A stretch of 33,294 nucleotides of DNA, taken from Acidobacteriota bacterium (lineage in GTDB: Bacteria; Acidobacteriota; Terriglobia; Terriglobales; Acidobacteriaceae). Positions 24,887-33,294 of the stretch are shown here, piece after piece. The notes beneath the pieces were generated by a model. The model did no database searches and was not told the DNA's origin. It was given only the letters and a program-made list of their open reading frames with translations. Position numbers and translations under genes: made by a program. The stretch covers positions 1 to 33,294 of the forward strand of contig QHZW01000122.1 in NCBI GenBank assembly GCA_003224815.1, written 5' to 3'. Numbering within the stretch: the first letter of the stretch is position 1; every line of letters begins with the position of its first letter.

Positions 24887-25396
24887 TCAGGCTGCGCGGA
24901 GATCCTGCGTGGCCCTGCGGTTCACCGCGGTTTCGGCGATCTGGGTCAGCTTGGCATCGGCGGCTTTCTCTTCGTCAAGCGTCTGCTGAAGCACCTGAGC
25001 CGCATCCTGCAATCCTAATTGCTGAGCAAACGAAACGAGCGATCCGTACACCGCCATCTCGTAGTGCTCAACCTTATTGCCGTCCATGATGAGCGCGGCA
25101 TCGCGCAGCGAAGGCGAATCGATCTTGCCGACCGTGTCCTTCACGGCATCAGCCAGTTCGTCGAAAACATCGTTGCCCTCGGTTTTGGCGTCGGCCCCCG
25201 CGCTGGAGAACACCCGTTCCAGGCGCTCAACGTGACGGCCGGTTTCCTGCAGGTGCTGCTCCAGTGCGCTCCGCAGTTCGGGCGACGTTGAATTCTCGAT
25301 CATCGTCGGCAGGCCCTTTTTCACGAGCTTCTGCTCGCAGTCATAGATGTAACGTAACTCTTTTTCAAATAAGTCGCGGAGATTGTTGATTTGCAT
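24887..25396 (-). CDS. YciE/YciF (DUF892) ferritin-like protein
   Basis: MQINNLRDLFEKELRYIYDCEQKLVKKGLPTMIENSTSPELRSALEQHLQET...VEHYEMAVYGSLVSFAQQLG: family signature. Confidence 0.9.
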   Translation of the reverse strand: MQINNLRDLFEKELRYIYDCEQKLVKKGLPTMIENSTSPELRSALEQHLQETGRHVERLERVFSSAGADAKTEGNDVFDELADAVKDTVGKIDSPSLRDAALIMDGNKVEHYEMAVYGSLVSFAQQLGLQDAAQVLQQTLDEEKAADAKLTQIAETAVNRRATQDLRAA

Positions 25397-25596
25397 TTTT
25401 AACTCCTTTCAATAGCTTATGTGCGGCCCTTCTGCCGCGGGGATCCTTGCCGTGCGTCTTGAAACTTCAGATGAAAGGGTCTGCGATAGCGATGTATGCA
25501 AAACCGGGCGCGGCACTGGAATCGAGATCACAACCGATTTCTGGTCGCGGGAACCTTGTTCAGGAAGGACGGAAAAATGATGAAGAGCTTTGGCCG

Positions 25597-25842
25597 CTAA
25601 GTGAAAGGAATGGCGGGAAACCTGGTTTTGATTTCCTGTGCAAGTTCGGCGCCAGTGACGCCCGGCATCAAGTGGTCGGAAAGGACGAGGTCAATGCGGC
25701 GCGACTCGAGAATGTTCAGCGCTTCATCGGCAGAATGAGCCGTGGCAACCTGGTAGCCCGCCTTCTCAAGAACGAGCTTTCGAAGCACCAGCGGATTGTC
25801 CTCGTCATCTACGCAGAGGATGACATGTTTGTGGTCTGCCAT
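25597..25842 (-). CDS. Response regulator receiver protein, C-terminally truncated
   Basis: MADHKHVILCVDDEDNPLVLRKLVLEKAGYQVATAHSADEALNILESRRIDLVLSDHLMPGVTGAELAQEIKTRFPAIPFT*; REC up to about the start of beta4 only. Confidence 0.75.
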   Translation of the reverse strand: MADHKHVILCVDDEDNPLVLRKLVLEKAGYQVATAHSADEALNILESRRIDLVLSDHLMPGVTGAELAQEIKTRFPAIPFT

Positions 25843-25862
25843 TAGCTCCTCAGCTGGAAATA

Positions 25863-27455
25863 TCAGGCAGATAATGCACTCGCCGCAGCCATATCGGAAC
25901 TGGCCTTTTGGGTGGCTGCACTCCCGGGTATGAAGACAGAGAAGCACGTTATGTTGCCAGTTTTGAATCTCACTGTACGAAACCGAATATGACCGCCGTA
26001 CTTCTGAATGATGCCCTTGCTGATCCAAAGGCCCAATCCGGTGCCTTTTGCCTCTTTGGTGCTGAAGAAAGGCTCGAAAATCTTCTTTGCGTTCTGCGCG
26101 CCGATGCCTAATCCAGTGTCACAGATGTTGACTCGCATGCCATTCTGCCCACTGCTCCAGTCGCGAGCATGGATCAATTTCACTTGCAGTTCGCCACCAT
26201 CGGGCATCGCCTGGATGGCATTAGTAATTATGTTCAGAAACACTTGCTTCAACTCCACGGAAAACCCCTGAATCTTCCCTACCGTCCGGAAGTCCTTCTT
26301 GAGGATGATCCGGTTTAGCTGGAGCTTGCGCGATTGAAGCTCGATGATGTTGTCCAGGATCTCAGAGAGAGAAACTGCGACCGGTTGCTGTGATTCGCGA
26401 TAGAAGCTGAGCGTCTGCCTGGTTATGTGGGTGATGCGCGCCAACTCCTCTTCAGCAAGACGCGAGTAGTAACGCGCTTCATCGTCGAGGGATGGATGAT
26501 CGTGCAATAAATAGAACGCATTTGATATGGCTTCAAGAGGATTATTGATTTCGTGCGCGATAATGCCAGCCAGGCGTCCCATCGCGGCCAGGCGTTCGGA
26601 TTTAATTAACGCCTCCTCTGCTTGCTTGCGATCCGTAATATCGGTGTTGGTACCGAACCAGCTGGCGAGGTTACCCGCGGCGTCGCGAATCGGCAACGCG
26701 CGCGAAAGAAACCAGCGGTAGGAACCATCCTTGCCCTTCAAGGGGAAAGTATCTTCCCAGGGTTCGCCCGCAGTCCAGCAGCGCTGCAGTTTTTCAGTCA
26801 CGGCAGCGACATTGTCGGGATGGATCTGTTTGTTCCAGCGCCAGCCGCGCATCTCTTCCAGAGTCGTTCCGGTGTAGTCGTACCATCGTTGGTTGTACCA
26901 GAAGACGCCACCGGCAGGGTCCGCCATCCAGGCAAGCTGTGGAATGGAATTGGCCAGCGAGCGAAATTGGCTCTCACTCTGACGCAGCTCTTCGGTCCGC
27001 TCGGCAACGCGCTGCTCAAGTTCCCGGTTCAGTTTTTCCAGTTGCCGGTTCTTGCGGTGCAGCTCGGAAAAAACGCTGACTTTCGCGCGCAACAAGTCTG
27101 GAATGATCGGCACCGCAATGTAGTCAACCGCGCCACGCTCGTATCCTTTCAAGCGGTCGGTGTCCGTCAAATGCACGCCGGAAATGAAGATGATGGCAGT
27201 CTTACGAAACCGCGGATGCTCACGAATCATCTCGGCGAGTTGAAACCCGTCTATGTCAGGCATGCTGACGTCCATCAGCACCACGGCGACATCATGCTTG
27301 AGCAGATGTTCGAGCGCCTCGCGCCCGGAGTTCGCCTTAATAAGGTTCTCTCCCAGTGGACTGAGAATAGCCTCGTAGCTCAACAGTTTCCCAGGCTGGT
27401 CATCAACCATGAGAATGTTGACCTGCTCGTGCGCCGATGTTGTTAGTTCAGTCAT
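25863..27455 (-). CDS. Hybrid sensor histidine kinase: REC-PAS-HisKA-HATPase_c
   Basis: REC (NILMVDDQPGKLL...VVLMDVSMPDIDG), PAS (FRSLANSIPQLAWMADPAGGVFWYNQRW), H-box (AAMGRLAGIIAHEINNPLEAI), N/G boxes (NIITNAIQAMPDGG, DTGLGI, GTGLGLWIS). Confidence 0.93.
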   Translation of the reverse strand: MTELTTSAHEQVNILMVDDQPGKLLSYEAILSPLGENLIKANSGREALEHLLKHDVAVVLMDVSMPDIDGFQLAEMIREHPRFRKTAIIFISGVHLTDTDRLKGYERGAVDYIAVPIIPDLLRAKVSVFSELHRKNRQLEKLNRELEQRVAERTEELRQSESQFRSLANSIPQLAWMADPAGGVFWYNQRWYDYTGTTLEEMRGWRWNKQIHPDNVAAVTEKLQRCWTAGEPWEDTFPLKGKDGSYRWFLSRALPIRDAAGNLASWFGTNTDITDRKQAEEALIKSERLAAMGRLAGIIAHEINNPLEAISNAFYLLHDHPSLDDEARYYSRLAEEELARITHITRQTLSFYRESQQPVAVSLSEILDNIIELQSRKLQLNRIILKKDFRTVGKIQGFSVELKQVFLNIITNAIQAMPDGGELQVKLIHARDWSSGQNGMRVNICDTGLGIGAQNAKKIFEPFFSTKEAKGTGLGLWISKGIIQKYGGHIRFRTVRFKTGNITCFSVFIPGSAATQKASSDMAAASALSA

Positions 27456-27492
27456 AACGTGTTATTACGCGCCCCCGCACACATTACTTGTG

Positions 27493-30400
27493 CTACCGGT
27501 GGAGCCACATCCGCAATGCCGAAAGCAATTGCTCCGTATTCACAGGCTTCGCTAGATACTCGGACGCGCCTGCTTCCAGGCACTTCTCTCGATCCCCCTT
27601 CATGGCTTTGGCCGTCAGGGCAACGATCGGCAAGCGCCGGAATGACGGGTTCTGACGAATCACCTGCATGGTCTCGTAACCATCCATCTCCGGCATCATG
27701 ATGTCCATTAAAACAATGGCCATGTCTGGCGTGGACTCGAGCATCGAAATTGCTTCGCGTCCAGTTCCAGCAGTCAGCACGGTCATACCGCGGCGTTCCA
27801 GCACACTACTCAGAGCGAAAATGTTGCGCACATCATCGTCCACGACCAGCACCTTGCGGCCGACCAGAGCCTCGTCGGAACGATGCAAACGGTCAAGCAT
27901 TCTCTGCTTTTCCGCCGGCAGATCGGCAACGACCCGGTGCAGGAAGAGAGCAGTCTCGTCGAGCAATCGCTCGGGAGACTCCACGCCCTTCACCACCACA
28001 CTCCGCGCCAGACTATGGAGGCGAGCGTCTTCATCAGGGGACAACTCCTTGCCAGTAAAGACGACAACTGGCAAGTCGCCCAGCGCCGGAGCATCGCGCA
28101 GTCGTTCGAGGACATCGAAGCCGCTCATATCAGGCAAGCGCAGGTCGAGCACAACACAATCAAAGGATTCGCCGTTGATTGCTTCGAGCGCGTCCGCGAA
28201 TTCCTTAATACGGCTCAACGCCTGGTTCAATCCTTCCGGGGTGGTAGGCTTGGTCACGAAGCCGAAGGCGCCGCGAGCGAGGCCGTGATGGCGGTCCTCG
28301 TCAAGGGTCAGCATCTGCACCGGAATGTGGCGCGTAGCTGAATCCTGTTTCAAATGGTTGAGAACGGTCCAGCCCAGCATGTCGGGCAGGAAGACGTCGA
28401 GTGAGACCGCGCTGGGATGATACTCGCGTGCCAGAGCCAAAGCGTCAGCGCCGCGAGTCGCCACAAGAACTTTAAAGCCCTTATCGCGCGCAAGGTCGAG
28501 CAGCACACGCGCGTAGTGCTGATCATCTTCCACGATCAGTAGGACAGAATCATCGGGCTGCACATTCTTGCGATCATCTTCGATGTGCTCGTCCGTGCGC
28601 TCTACCACATTAACTGCCGAGAGTTGCAGCGGGGCGCTGGAAATCCGGCCTTCCCTCGTAAGCATGCCGGCGGAAGGTCCGACATAGGTTTGCGGCAGAT
28701 ACAGAGTGAAAGTGCTGCCCTTGCCGGGCGTGCTGCGCAACTGAATCTCTCCGCCCAGCAGGTTTGCCAACTCGCGGCTGATGGCGAGTCCCAGACCGGT
28801 GCCGCCGTACTTGCGGCTGGTGCCGGCATCCGCCTGTTGGAAGGCCTCGAAAATAATGCGTTGCTTGTCGGCGGGAATTCCGATCCCAGTGTCTGCAACT
28901 TCGAAGGCGATCACTGAAGCCGCTTTCGACAGGATCGGGTGATCCTCTGTCCAGCCGCTTGTTGCAGCAGCGACCGACAGGCGCACGCCGCCTTGTTCGG
29001 TGAACTTGAACGCATTCGACAGCAGGTTCTTTAATACCTGTTGCAGGCGCTTCGAGTCGGTGACCAGGCTACGCGAAAGATGCGTATCAGTATGAATTTC
29101 GAACGACAACCGCTTGTTTTCCGCTTCGTGCTTGAACGGACGGCCGATCGCTTCCAGCACGCTGGCAAAGAAGACCTCTTCGGCTTCGACCGAAACCGTT
29201 CCAGACTCGATTTTCGAAAGATCGAGAATGTCGCTGATAAGGTTCAGCAAGTCTGTGCCTGCGCCGTGAATGGTGCGGGCAAACTCCACCTGCTTGGGAG
29301 TGAGATTGCCACCCGGGTTTTCGGTCAACTGCTGGCCGAGAACGAGAATACTGTTGAGAGGCGTACGTAGCTCGTGTGACATGTTCGCCAGAAATTCCGA
29401 TTTGTACTTCGACGTAAGCGCCAGCTCTTTGGCCTTTTCTTCAAGAGCCCGACGCGCCTGCTCGATTTCCTGGTTCTTTCTTTCTACTTCGGCGTTTTGT
29501 TCGGCGAGCTGCTGGGCTTTCTGCGCCAACTGTTCGTTGGTCTGCTGCAATTCCTTCTGCTGTGCCTGCAATTCTGCAGCAAGCTGTTGTGATTGCTTCA
29601 ACAGTCCTTCAGTTTGCATGGTGGCTTCAATACTGTTGAGCACAATGCCGATGCTGGAAGTGAGTTGCTCGAGAAAAGCCAAATGAGAAGCGGTGAACGC
29701 TCCCAGGGATGCTAATTCGATCACCGCCTTCACTCGGTCTTCGAACAAAATCGGCAACACAATCACATTTCGCGGAACCGCCTCGAATAACCCGGAACGA
29801 ATTGCCACAGTTCGGTCGGGTGGTAAATCGCTAATGAGCATGCGGCGTTTTTCGACTGCGCATTGGCCGATGAGTCCTTCGCCCGCTTTGAGCTTGCGCA
29901 GATGCCCGTCCTGTCCGTCGCCTGCAAATGCGGAGAGCAAGGCCATGCCGCCAGAATCTTCACCCTCCATCTGATAGATCACGCCTTGCTGGGCGTTGAC
30001 CAGCGGAGCAAGTTCGGACAGAAGCATGCGACCGACAGTTCCCAAATCTCGCTGCCCTTGCAACATGCCAGTGAAGCGTGCAAGGTTCGTTTTCAGCCAG
30101 TCCTGTTCTGTGTTGCGCTCCGTCGTAAGACGAAGGTTGTTAATCATGGTGTTGATGTTGTCTTTGAGTTCCGCGACCTCGCCGCTGGCTTCCACCTGAA
30201 TCGATCGCGTGAGATCTCCTTTAGTGACGGCGGTTGCGACTTCTGCGATGGCGCGGACTTGGTTAGTGAGGTTATCGGCAAGCAGATTCACATTGCCGAC
30301 AAGATCTTTCCAAGTTCCGGCTGCGCCCGGGACGTTGGCCTGACCACCGAGGCGACCTTCGACGCCGACTTCGCGGGCCACGGTCGTCACCTGATCAGCG

Positions 30401-33294
30401 AAGGTGGCAAGCGTGTCGGTCATGTTGTTGATCGTTTCGGCGAGGGCAGCGACTTCGCCCTTTGCATTGACGGTCAGCTTCTGGGTGAGGACGCCGTTAG
30501 CGACGGCAGTCACAACTTTAACAATGCCGCGCACCTGCTCGGTTAAGTTCGCGGCCATGACGTTCACGTTGTCAGTGAGATCCTTCCAGGTTCCGGCGAC
30601 GCCCGGCACCTGCGCCTGGCCGCCAAGCTTACCTTCGGTTCCGACTTCTCGCGCCACGCGCGTGACTTCGGCGGCAAAGGCGTTGAGCTGGTCCACCATC
30701 GTATTAATGGTGTTTTTGAGTTCTAGAATCTCGCCTTTCACATCGACCGTGATTTTGCGCGACAGGTCGCCGCGAGCCACAGCCGTTGTGACTTCGGCGA
30801 TATTACGCACCTGGCCCGTCAGATTGCCTGCCATCGCATTGACCGAGTCGGTCAAATCTTTCCACGTTCCGGCGACCCCGGGCACGTTGGCCTGACCGCC
30901 AAGACGTCCTTCGGAACCGACTTCGCGCGCCACACGCGTTACCTCGGCAGCGAAGGAGCGCAACTGCTCGACCATCGTGTTCAGCGTTTCTTTTAGCTGC
31001 AGGATCTCGCCTCGCACGTCCACCGTGATCTTCTTCGATAAGTCGCCGTTGGCGATAGCAGTTGCTACCTCGGCGATGTTCCGCACCTGGCCGGTGAGGT
31101 TCGAGGCCATGAAGTTAACGTTATCGGTTAAATCCTTCCAGGTCCCGGCGACGTCAGGCACCTCGGCCTGACCTCCGAGTTTGCCGTCCGTTCCGACTTC
31201 GCGGGCCACGCGAGTGACTTCGCCTGCGAAGGCGTTGAGCTGGTCCACCATGGTGTTGATGGTGTTCTTGAGTTCAAGAATTTCGCCTTTCACATCTACC
31301 GTGATTTTGCGCGACAGATCGCCGCGAGCAACCGCGGTGGTAACCTCGGCAATGTTTCGCACCTGAGCTGTAAGATTTCCGGCCATGGAGTTGACCGAGT
31401 CGGTCAAGTCTTTCCACGTTCCGGCGACACCAGGGACATTTGCCTGACCGCCGAGACGGCCTTCTGAGCCGACTTCGCGAGCAACGCGGGTCACTTCGCC
31501 CGCGAATGCGTTTAGCTGGTCCACCATAGTGTTGATAGTTTCTTTCAACAGAAGAATTTCGCCACTGACGTTGACGGTGATTTTCTTTGACAAGTCTCCA
31601 TTAGCGATGGCGGTTGAAACTTCAGCAATGTTTCGTACCTGACCAGTAAGGTTGCTGGCCATGGAGTTGACGGAATCGGTCAAGTCTTTCCATGTACCGC
31701 CGACGCCCGGAACTTGCGCTTGACCGCCAAGCTTTCCGTCAGTGCCCACTTCGCGGGCCACGCGCGTTACCTCCGAAGCAAACGACCGGAGCTGGTCCAC
31801 CATCGTGTTCAGCGTTTCTTTCAGCTGCAAGATTTCACCACGGACGTCGACCGTGATTTTGCGAGAGAGGTCGCCGCGAGCCACCGCCGTAGCGACTTCC
31901 GCGATATTTCGCACTTGCGCCGTGAGGTTCCCCGCCATGAAGTTGACGTTGTCGGTAAGGTCCTTCCAGGTTCCGGCAACGCCCGGTACCTGCGCCTGTC
32001 CACCAAGCTTCCCTTCCGTGCCCACTTCGCGCGCTACGCGAGTGACTTCTCCAGCGAATGCGTTGAGCTGGTCCACCATGGTGTTGATGGTGTTCTTCAG
32101 TTCGAGAATTTCGCCTTTCACATCTACCGTGATTTTGCGCGACAGATCGCCGCGAGCAACCGCGGTTGTGACTTCAGCGATGTTTCGGACCTGACCGGTA
32201 AGGTTGCCGGCCATCGAATTGACCGAGTCGGTTAGATCCTTCCACGTGCCCGCGACACCCGGCACGTTGGCCTGTCCGCCGAGACGCCCTTCAGATCCGA
32301 CCTCGCGAGCCACTCGTGTCACTTCTCCGGCGAACCGATTCAACTGATCCACCATGGTGTTGAGCGTTTCCTTGAGCTGCAGAATTTCGCCGCGCACATC
32401 AACGGTGATTTTGCGGGAGAGGTCGCCACCGGCAATCGCGGTAGCAACTTCGGAGATGTTTCGCACCTGAGCAGTCAGGTTGCCCGCCATGAAGTTGACG
32501 TTATCGGTTAAGTCTTTCCACGTTCCCGCAACGCCGGGCACTTCGGCTTGACCGCCGAGTTTTCCTTCGGTTCCCACTTCTCGGGCGACGCGTGTGACTT
32601 CGCCGGCAAACGCATTCAGCTGGTCAACCATGGTGTTGATGGTCTCTTTGAGTTCCAGAATTTCGCCTTTGACATCTACGGTGATTTTGCGCGACAGGTC
32701 ACCGCGAGCAACGGCCGTCGTTACTTCCGCGATGTTTCGCACCTGTGCGGTAAGGTTTCCCGCCATCGCGTTTACGGAGTCGGTGAGATCTTTCCAAGTT
32801 CCGGCGACACCCGGGACGACAGCCTGTCCACCGAGTTTGCCGTCAGTTCCGACTTCCCGCGCGACTCTTGTTACTTCGCAAGCAAACGAACGCAACTGAT
32901 CCACCATTGTGTTGATGGCTTCTTTCAGCTGCAGGATTTCGCCGCGAACGTCCACTGTAATCTTGCGAGATAAATCTCCGCTGGCGACAGCATTGGTGAC
33001 TTCAGCAATATTGCGCACCTGGCCAGTCAGGTTGCTGGCCATCGAGTTCACTGAATCGGTCAGGTCTTTCCAGGTTCCGGCGACACCGGGCACCACGGCC
33101 TGACCGCCGAGCTTACCGTCAGTTCCCACTTCGCGTGCAACGCGCGTGACCTCTGAAGTGAACACGCCGAGCTGCTGGATCATCGTGTTGACGATTTCCG
33201 CCGAACGCAAGAATTCGCCTTCTAGCGGACGCCCATCAACGTCGAGACGCACAGTTTGAGTCAGATTTCCTTGGGCAACTGCGCCGATGGCGCG
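27493..33294 (-). CDS. Giant poly-HAMP hybrid sensor kinase: (HAMP)n-GAF-HisKA-HATPase_c-REC-REC(truncated)-REC; 5' end outside window
   Basis: At least 11 tandem 92-aa HAMP-pair units (30133-33168), GAF-like region, H-box [20 protein letters not shown], HATPase [17 protein letters not shown]-terminal REC regions ending [23 protein letters not shown] is open past 33252 to the window edge. Confidence 0.93.
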   Translation of the reverse strand, partial: RAIGAVAQGNLTQTVRLDVDGRPLEGEFLRSAEIVNTMIQQLGVFTSEVTRVAREVGTDGKLGGQAVVPGVAGTWKDLTDSVNSMASNLTGQVRNIAEVTNAVASGDLSRKITVDVRGEILQLKEAINTMVDQLRSFACEVTRVAREVGTDGKLGGQAVVPGVAGTWKDLTDSVNAMAGNLTAQVRNIAEVTTAVARGDLSRKITVDVKGEILELKETINTMVDQLNAFAGEVTRVAREVGTEGKLGGQAEVPGVAGTWKDLTDNVNFMAGNLTAQVRNISEVATAIAGGDLSRKITVDVRGEILQLKETLNTMVDQLNRFAGEVTRVAREVGSEGRLGGQANVPGVAGTWKDLTDSVNSMAGNLTGQVRNIAEVTTAVARGDLSRKITVDVKGEILELKNTINTMVDQLNAFAGEVTRVAREVGTEGKLGGQAQVPGVAGTWKDLTDNVNFMAGNLTAQVRNIAEVATAVARGDLSRKITVDVRGEILQLKETLNTMVDQLRSFASEVTRVAREVGTDGKLGGQAQVPGVGGTWKDLTDSVNSMASNLTGQVRNIAEVSTAIANGDLSKKITVNVSGEILLLKETINTMVDQLNAFAGEVTRVAREVGSEGRLGGQANVPGVAGTWKDLTDSVNSMAGNLTAQVRNIAEVTTAVARGDLSRKITVDVKGEILELKNTINTMVDQLNAFAGEVTRVAREVGTDGKLGGQAEVPDVAGTWKDLTDNVNFMASNLTGQVRNIAEVATAIANGDLSKKITVDVRGEILQLKETLNTMVEQLRSFAAEVTRVAREVGSEGRLGGQANVPGVAGTWKDLTDSVNAMAGNLTGQVRNIAEVTTAVARGDLSRKITVDVKGEILELKNTINTMVDQLNAFAAEVTRVAREVGTEGKLGGQAQVPGVAGTWKDLTDNVNVMAANLTEQVRGIVKVVTAVANGVLTQKLTVNAKGEVAALAETINNMTDTLATFADQVTTVAREVGVEGRLGGQANVPGAAGTWKDLVGNVNLLADNLTNQVRAIAEVATAVTKGDLTRSIQVEASGEVAELKDNINTMINNLRLTTERNTEQDWLKTNLARFTGMLQGQRDLGTVGRMLLSELAPLVNAQQGVIYQMEGEDSGGMALLSAFAGDGQDGHLRKLKAGEGLIGQCAVEKRRMLISDLPPDRTVAIRSGLFEAVPRNVIVLPILFEDRVKAVIELASLGAFTASHLAFLEQLTSSIGIVLNSIEATMQTEGLLKQSQQLAAELQAQQKELQQTNEQLAQKAQQLAEQNAEVERKNQEIEQARRALEEKAKELALTSKYKSEFLANMSHELRTPLNSILVLGQQLTENPGGNLTPKQVEFARTIHGAGTDLLNLISDILDLSKIESGTVSVEAEEVFFASVLEAIGRPFKHEAENKRLSFEIHTDTHLSRSLVTDSKRLQQVLKNLLSNAFKFTEQGGVRLSVAAATSGWTEDHPILSKAASVIAFEVADTGIGIPADKQRIIFEAFQQADAGTSRKYGGTGLGLAISRELANLLGGEIQLRSTPGKGSTFTLYLPQTYVGPSAGMLTREGRISSAPLQLSAVNVVERTDEHIEDDRKNVQPDDSVLLIVEDDQHYARVLLDLARDKGFKVLVATRGADALALAREYHPSAVSLDVFLPDMLGWTVLNHLKQDSATRHIPVQMLTLDEDRHHGLARGAFGFVTKPTTPEGLNQALSRIKEFADALEAINGESFDCVVLDLRLPDMSGFDVLERLRDAPALGDLPVVVFTGKELSPDEDARLHSLARSVVVKGVESPERLLDETALFLHRVVADLPAEKQRMLDRLHRSDEALVGRKVLVVDDDVRNIFALSSVLERRGMTVLTAGTGREAISMLESTPDMAIVLMDIMMPEMDGYETMQVIRQNPSFRRLPIVALTAKAMKGDREKCLEAGASEYLAKPVNTEQLLSALRMWLHR
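30133..33168 (-). repeat. Tandem coding repeat: 11 consecutive 276-bp (92-aa) HAMP-pair units, continuing toward the window end
   Basis: Repeated [87 protein letters not shown]. Confidence 0.95.

Noticed and set aside
27698-33103. Numerous plus-strand ORFs (up to 227 aa) opposite the giant kinase, with repeating peptides such as [39 protein letters not shown]
   Set aside because: They are antisense reading of the HAMP repeat; the periodicity is fully explained by the minus-strand coding array.
30133-33294. Regular 276-bp periodicity considered as a CRISPR or satellite array
   Set aside because: Units are coding HAMP pairs with no spacer/repeat dichotomy and an uninterrupted reading frame.

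Overview
Chromosomal window, most likely from an Acidobacteriota member (inferred from gene content only). Nearly all genes are on the minus strand. In plus-strand order: partial atpA, atpH, two b-type ATP synthase subunits, a DsbA-like thioredoxin, nadE, a secreted BamE-like hypothetical, a secreted concanavalin/Ig-like protein split by a frameshift, malQ, a PpiD/SurA-type PPIase, a cluster of two FG-GAP/ASPIC-UnbV proteins plus a pentaheme cytochrome-TPR protein, a small hypothetical, nth (+), a fused LptF-LptG permease, tRNA-Gln(CTG) (+) abutting a serine-recombinase relic, a CPBP protease, a YciE/DUF892 ferritin-like protein with a clear terminator, and a phosphorelay locus. That locus holds a truncated REC protein, a REC-PAS-histidine kinase, and a giant poly-HAMP hybrid kinase that runs off the window. 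The two strongest unusual signals are: (1) a dispersed palindromic element at five places in 10.86-16.70 kb, with compensatory changes in its hairpin stem, and with its three coding copies read in one shared frame (TGALTRPxERSS) inside the cytochrome and FG-GAP genes; (2) an array of at least 11 x 276-bp (92-aa) HAMP-pair units resembling fungal Nik1 group III kinases, with a two-unit super-period and a second receiver domain that has lost its N-terminal half.
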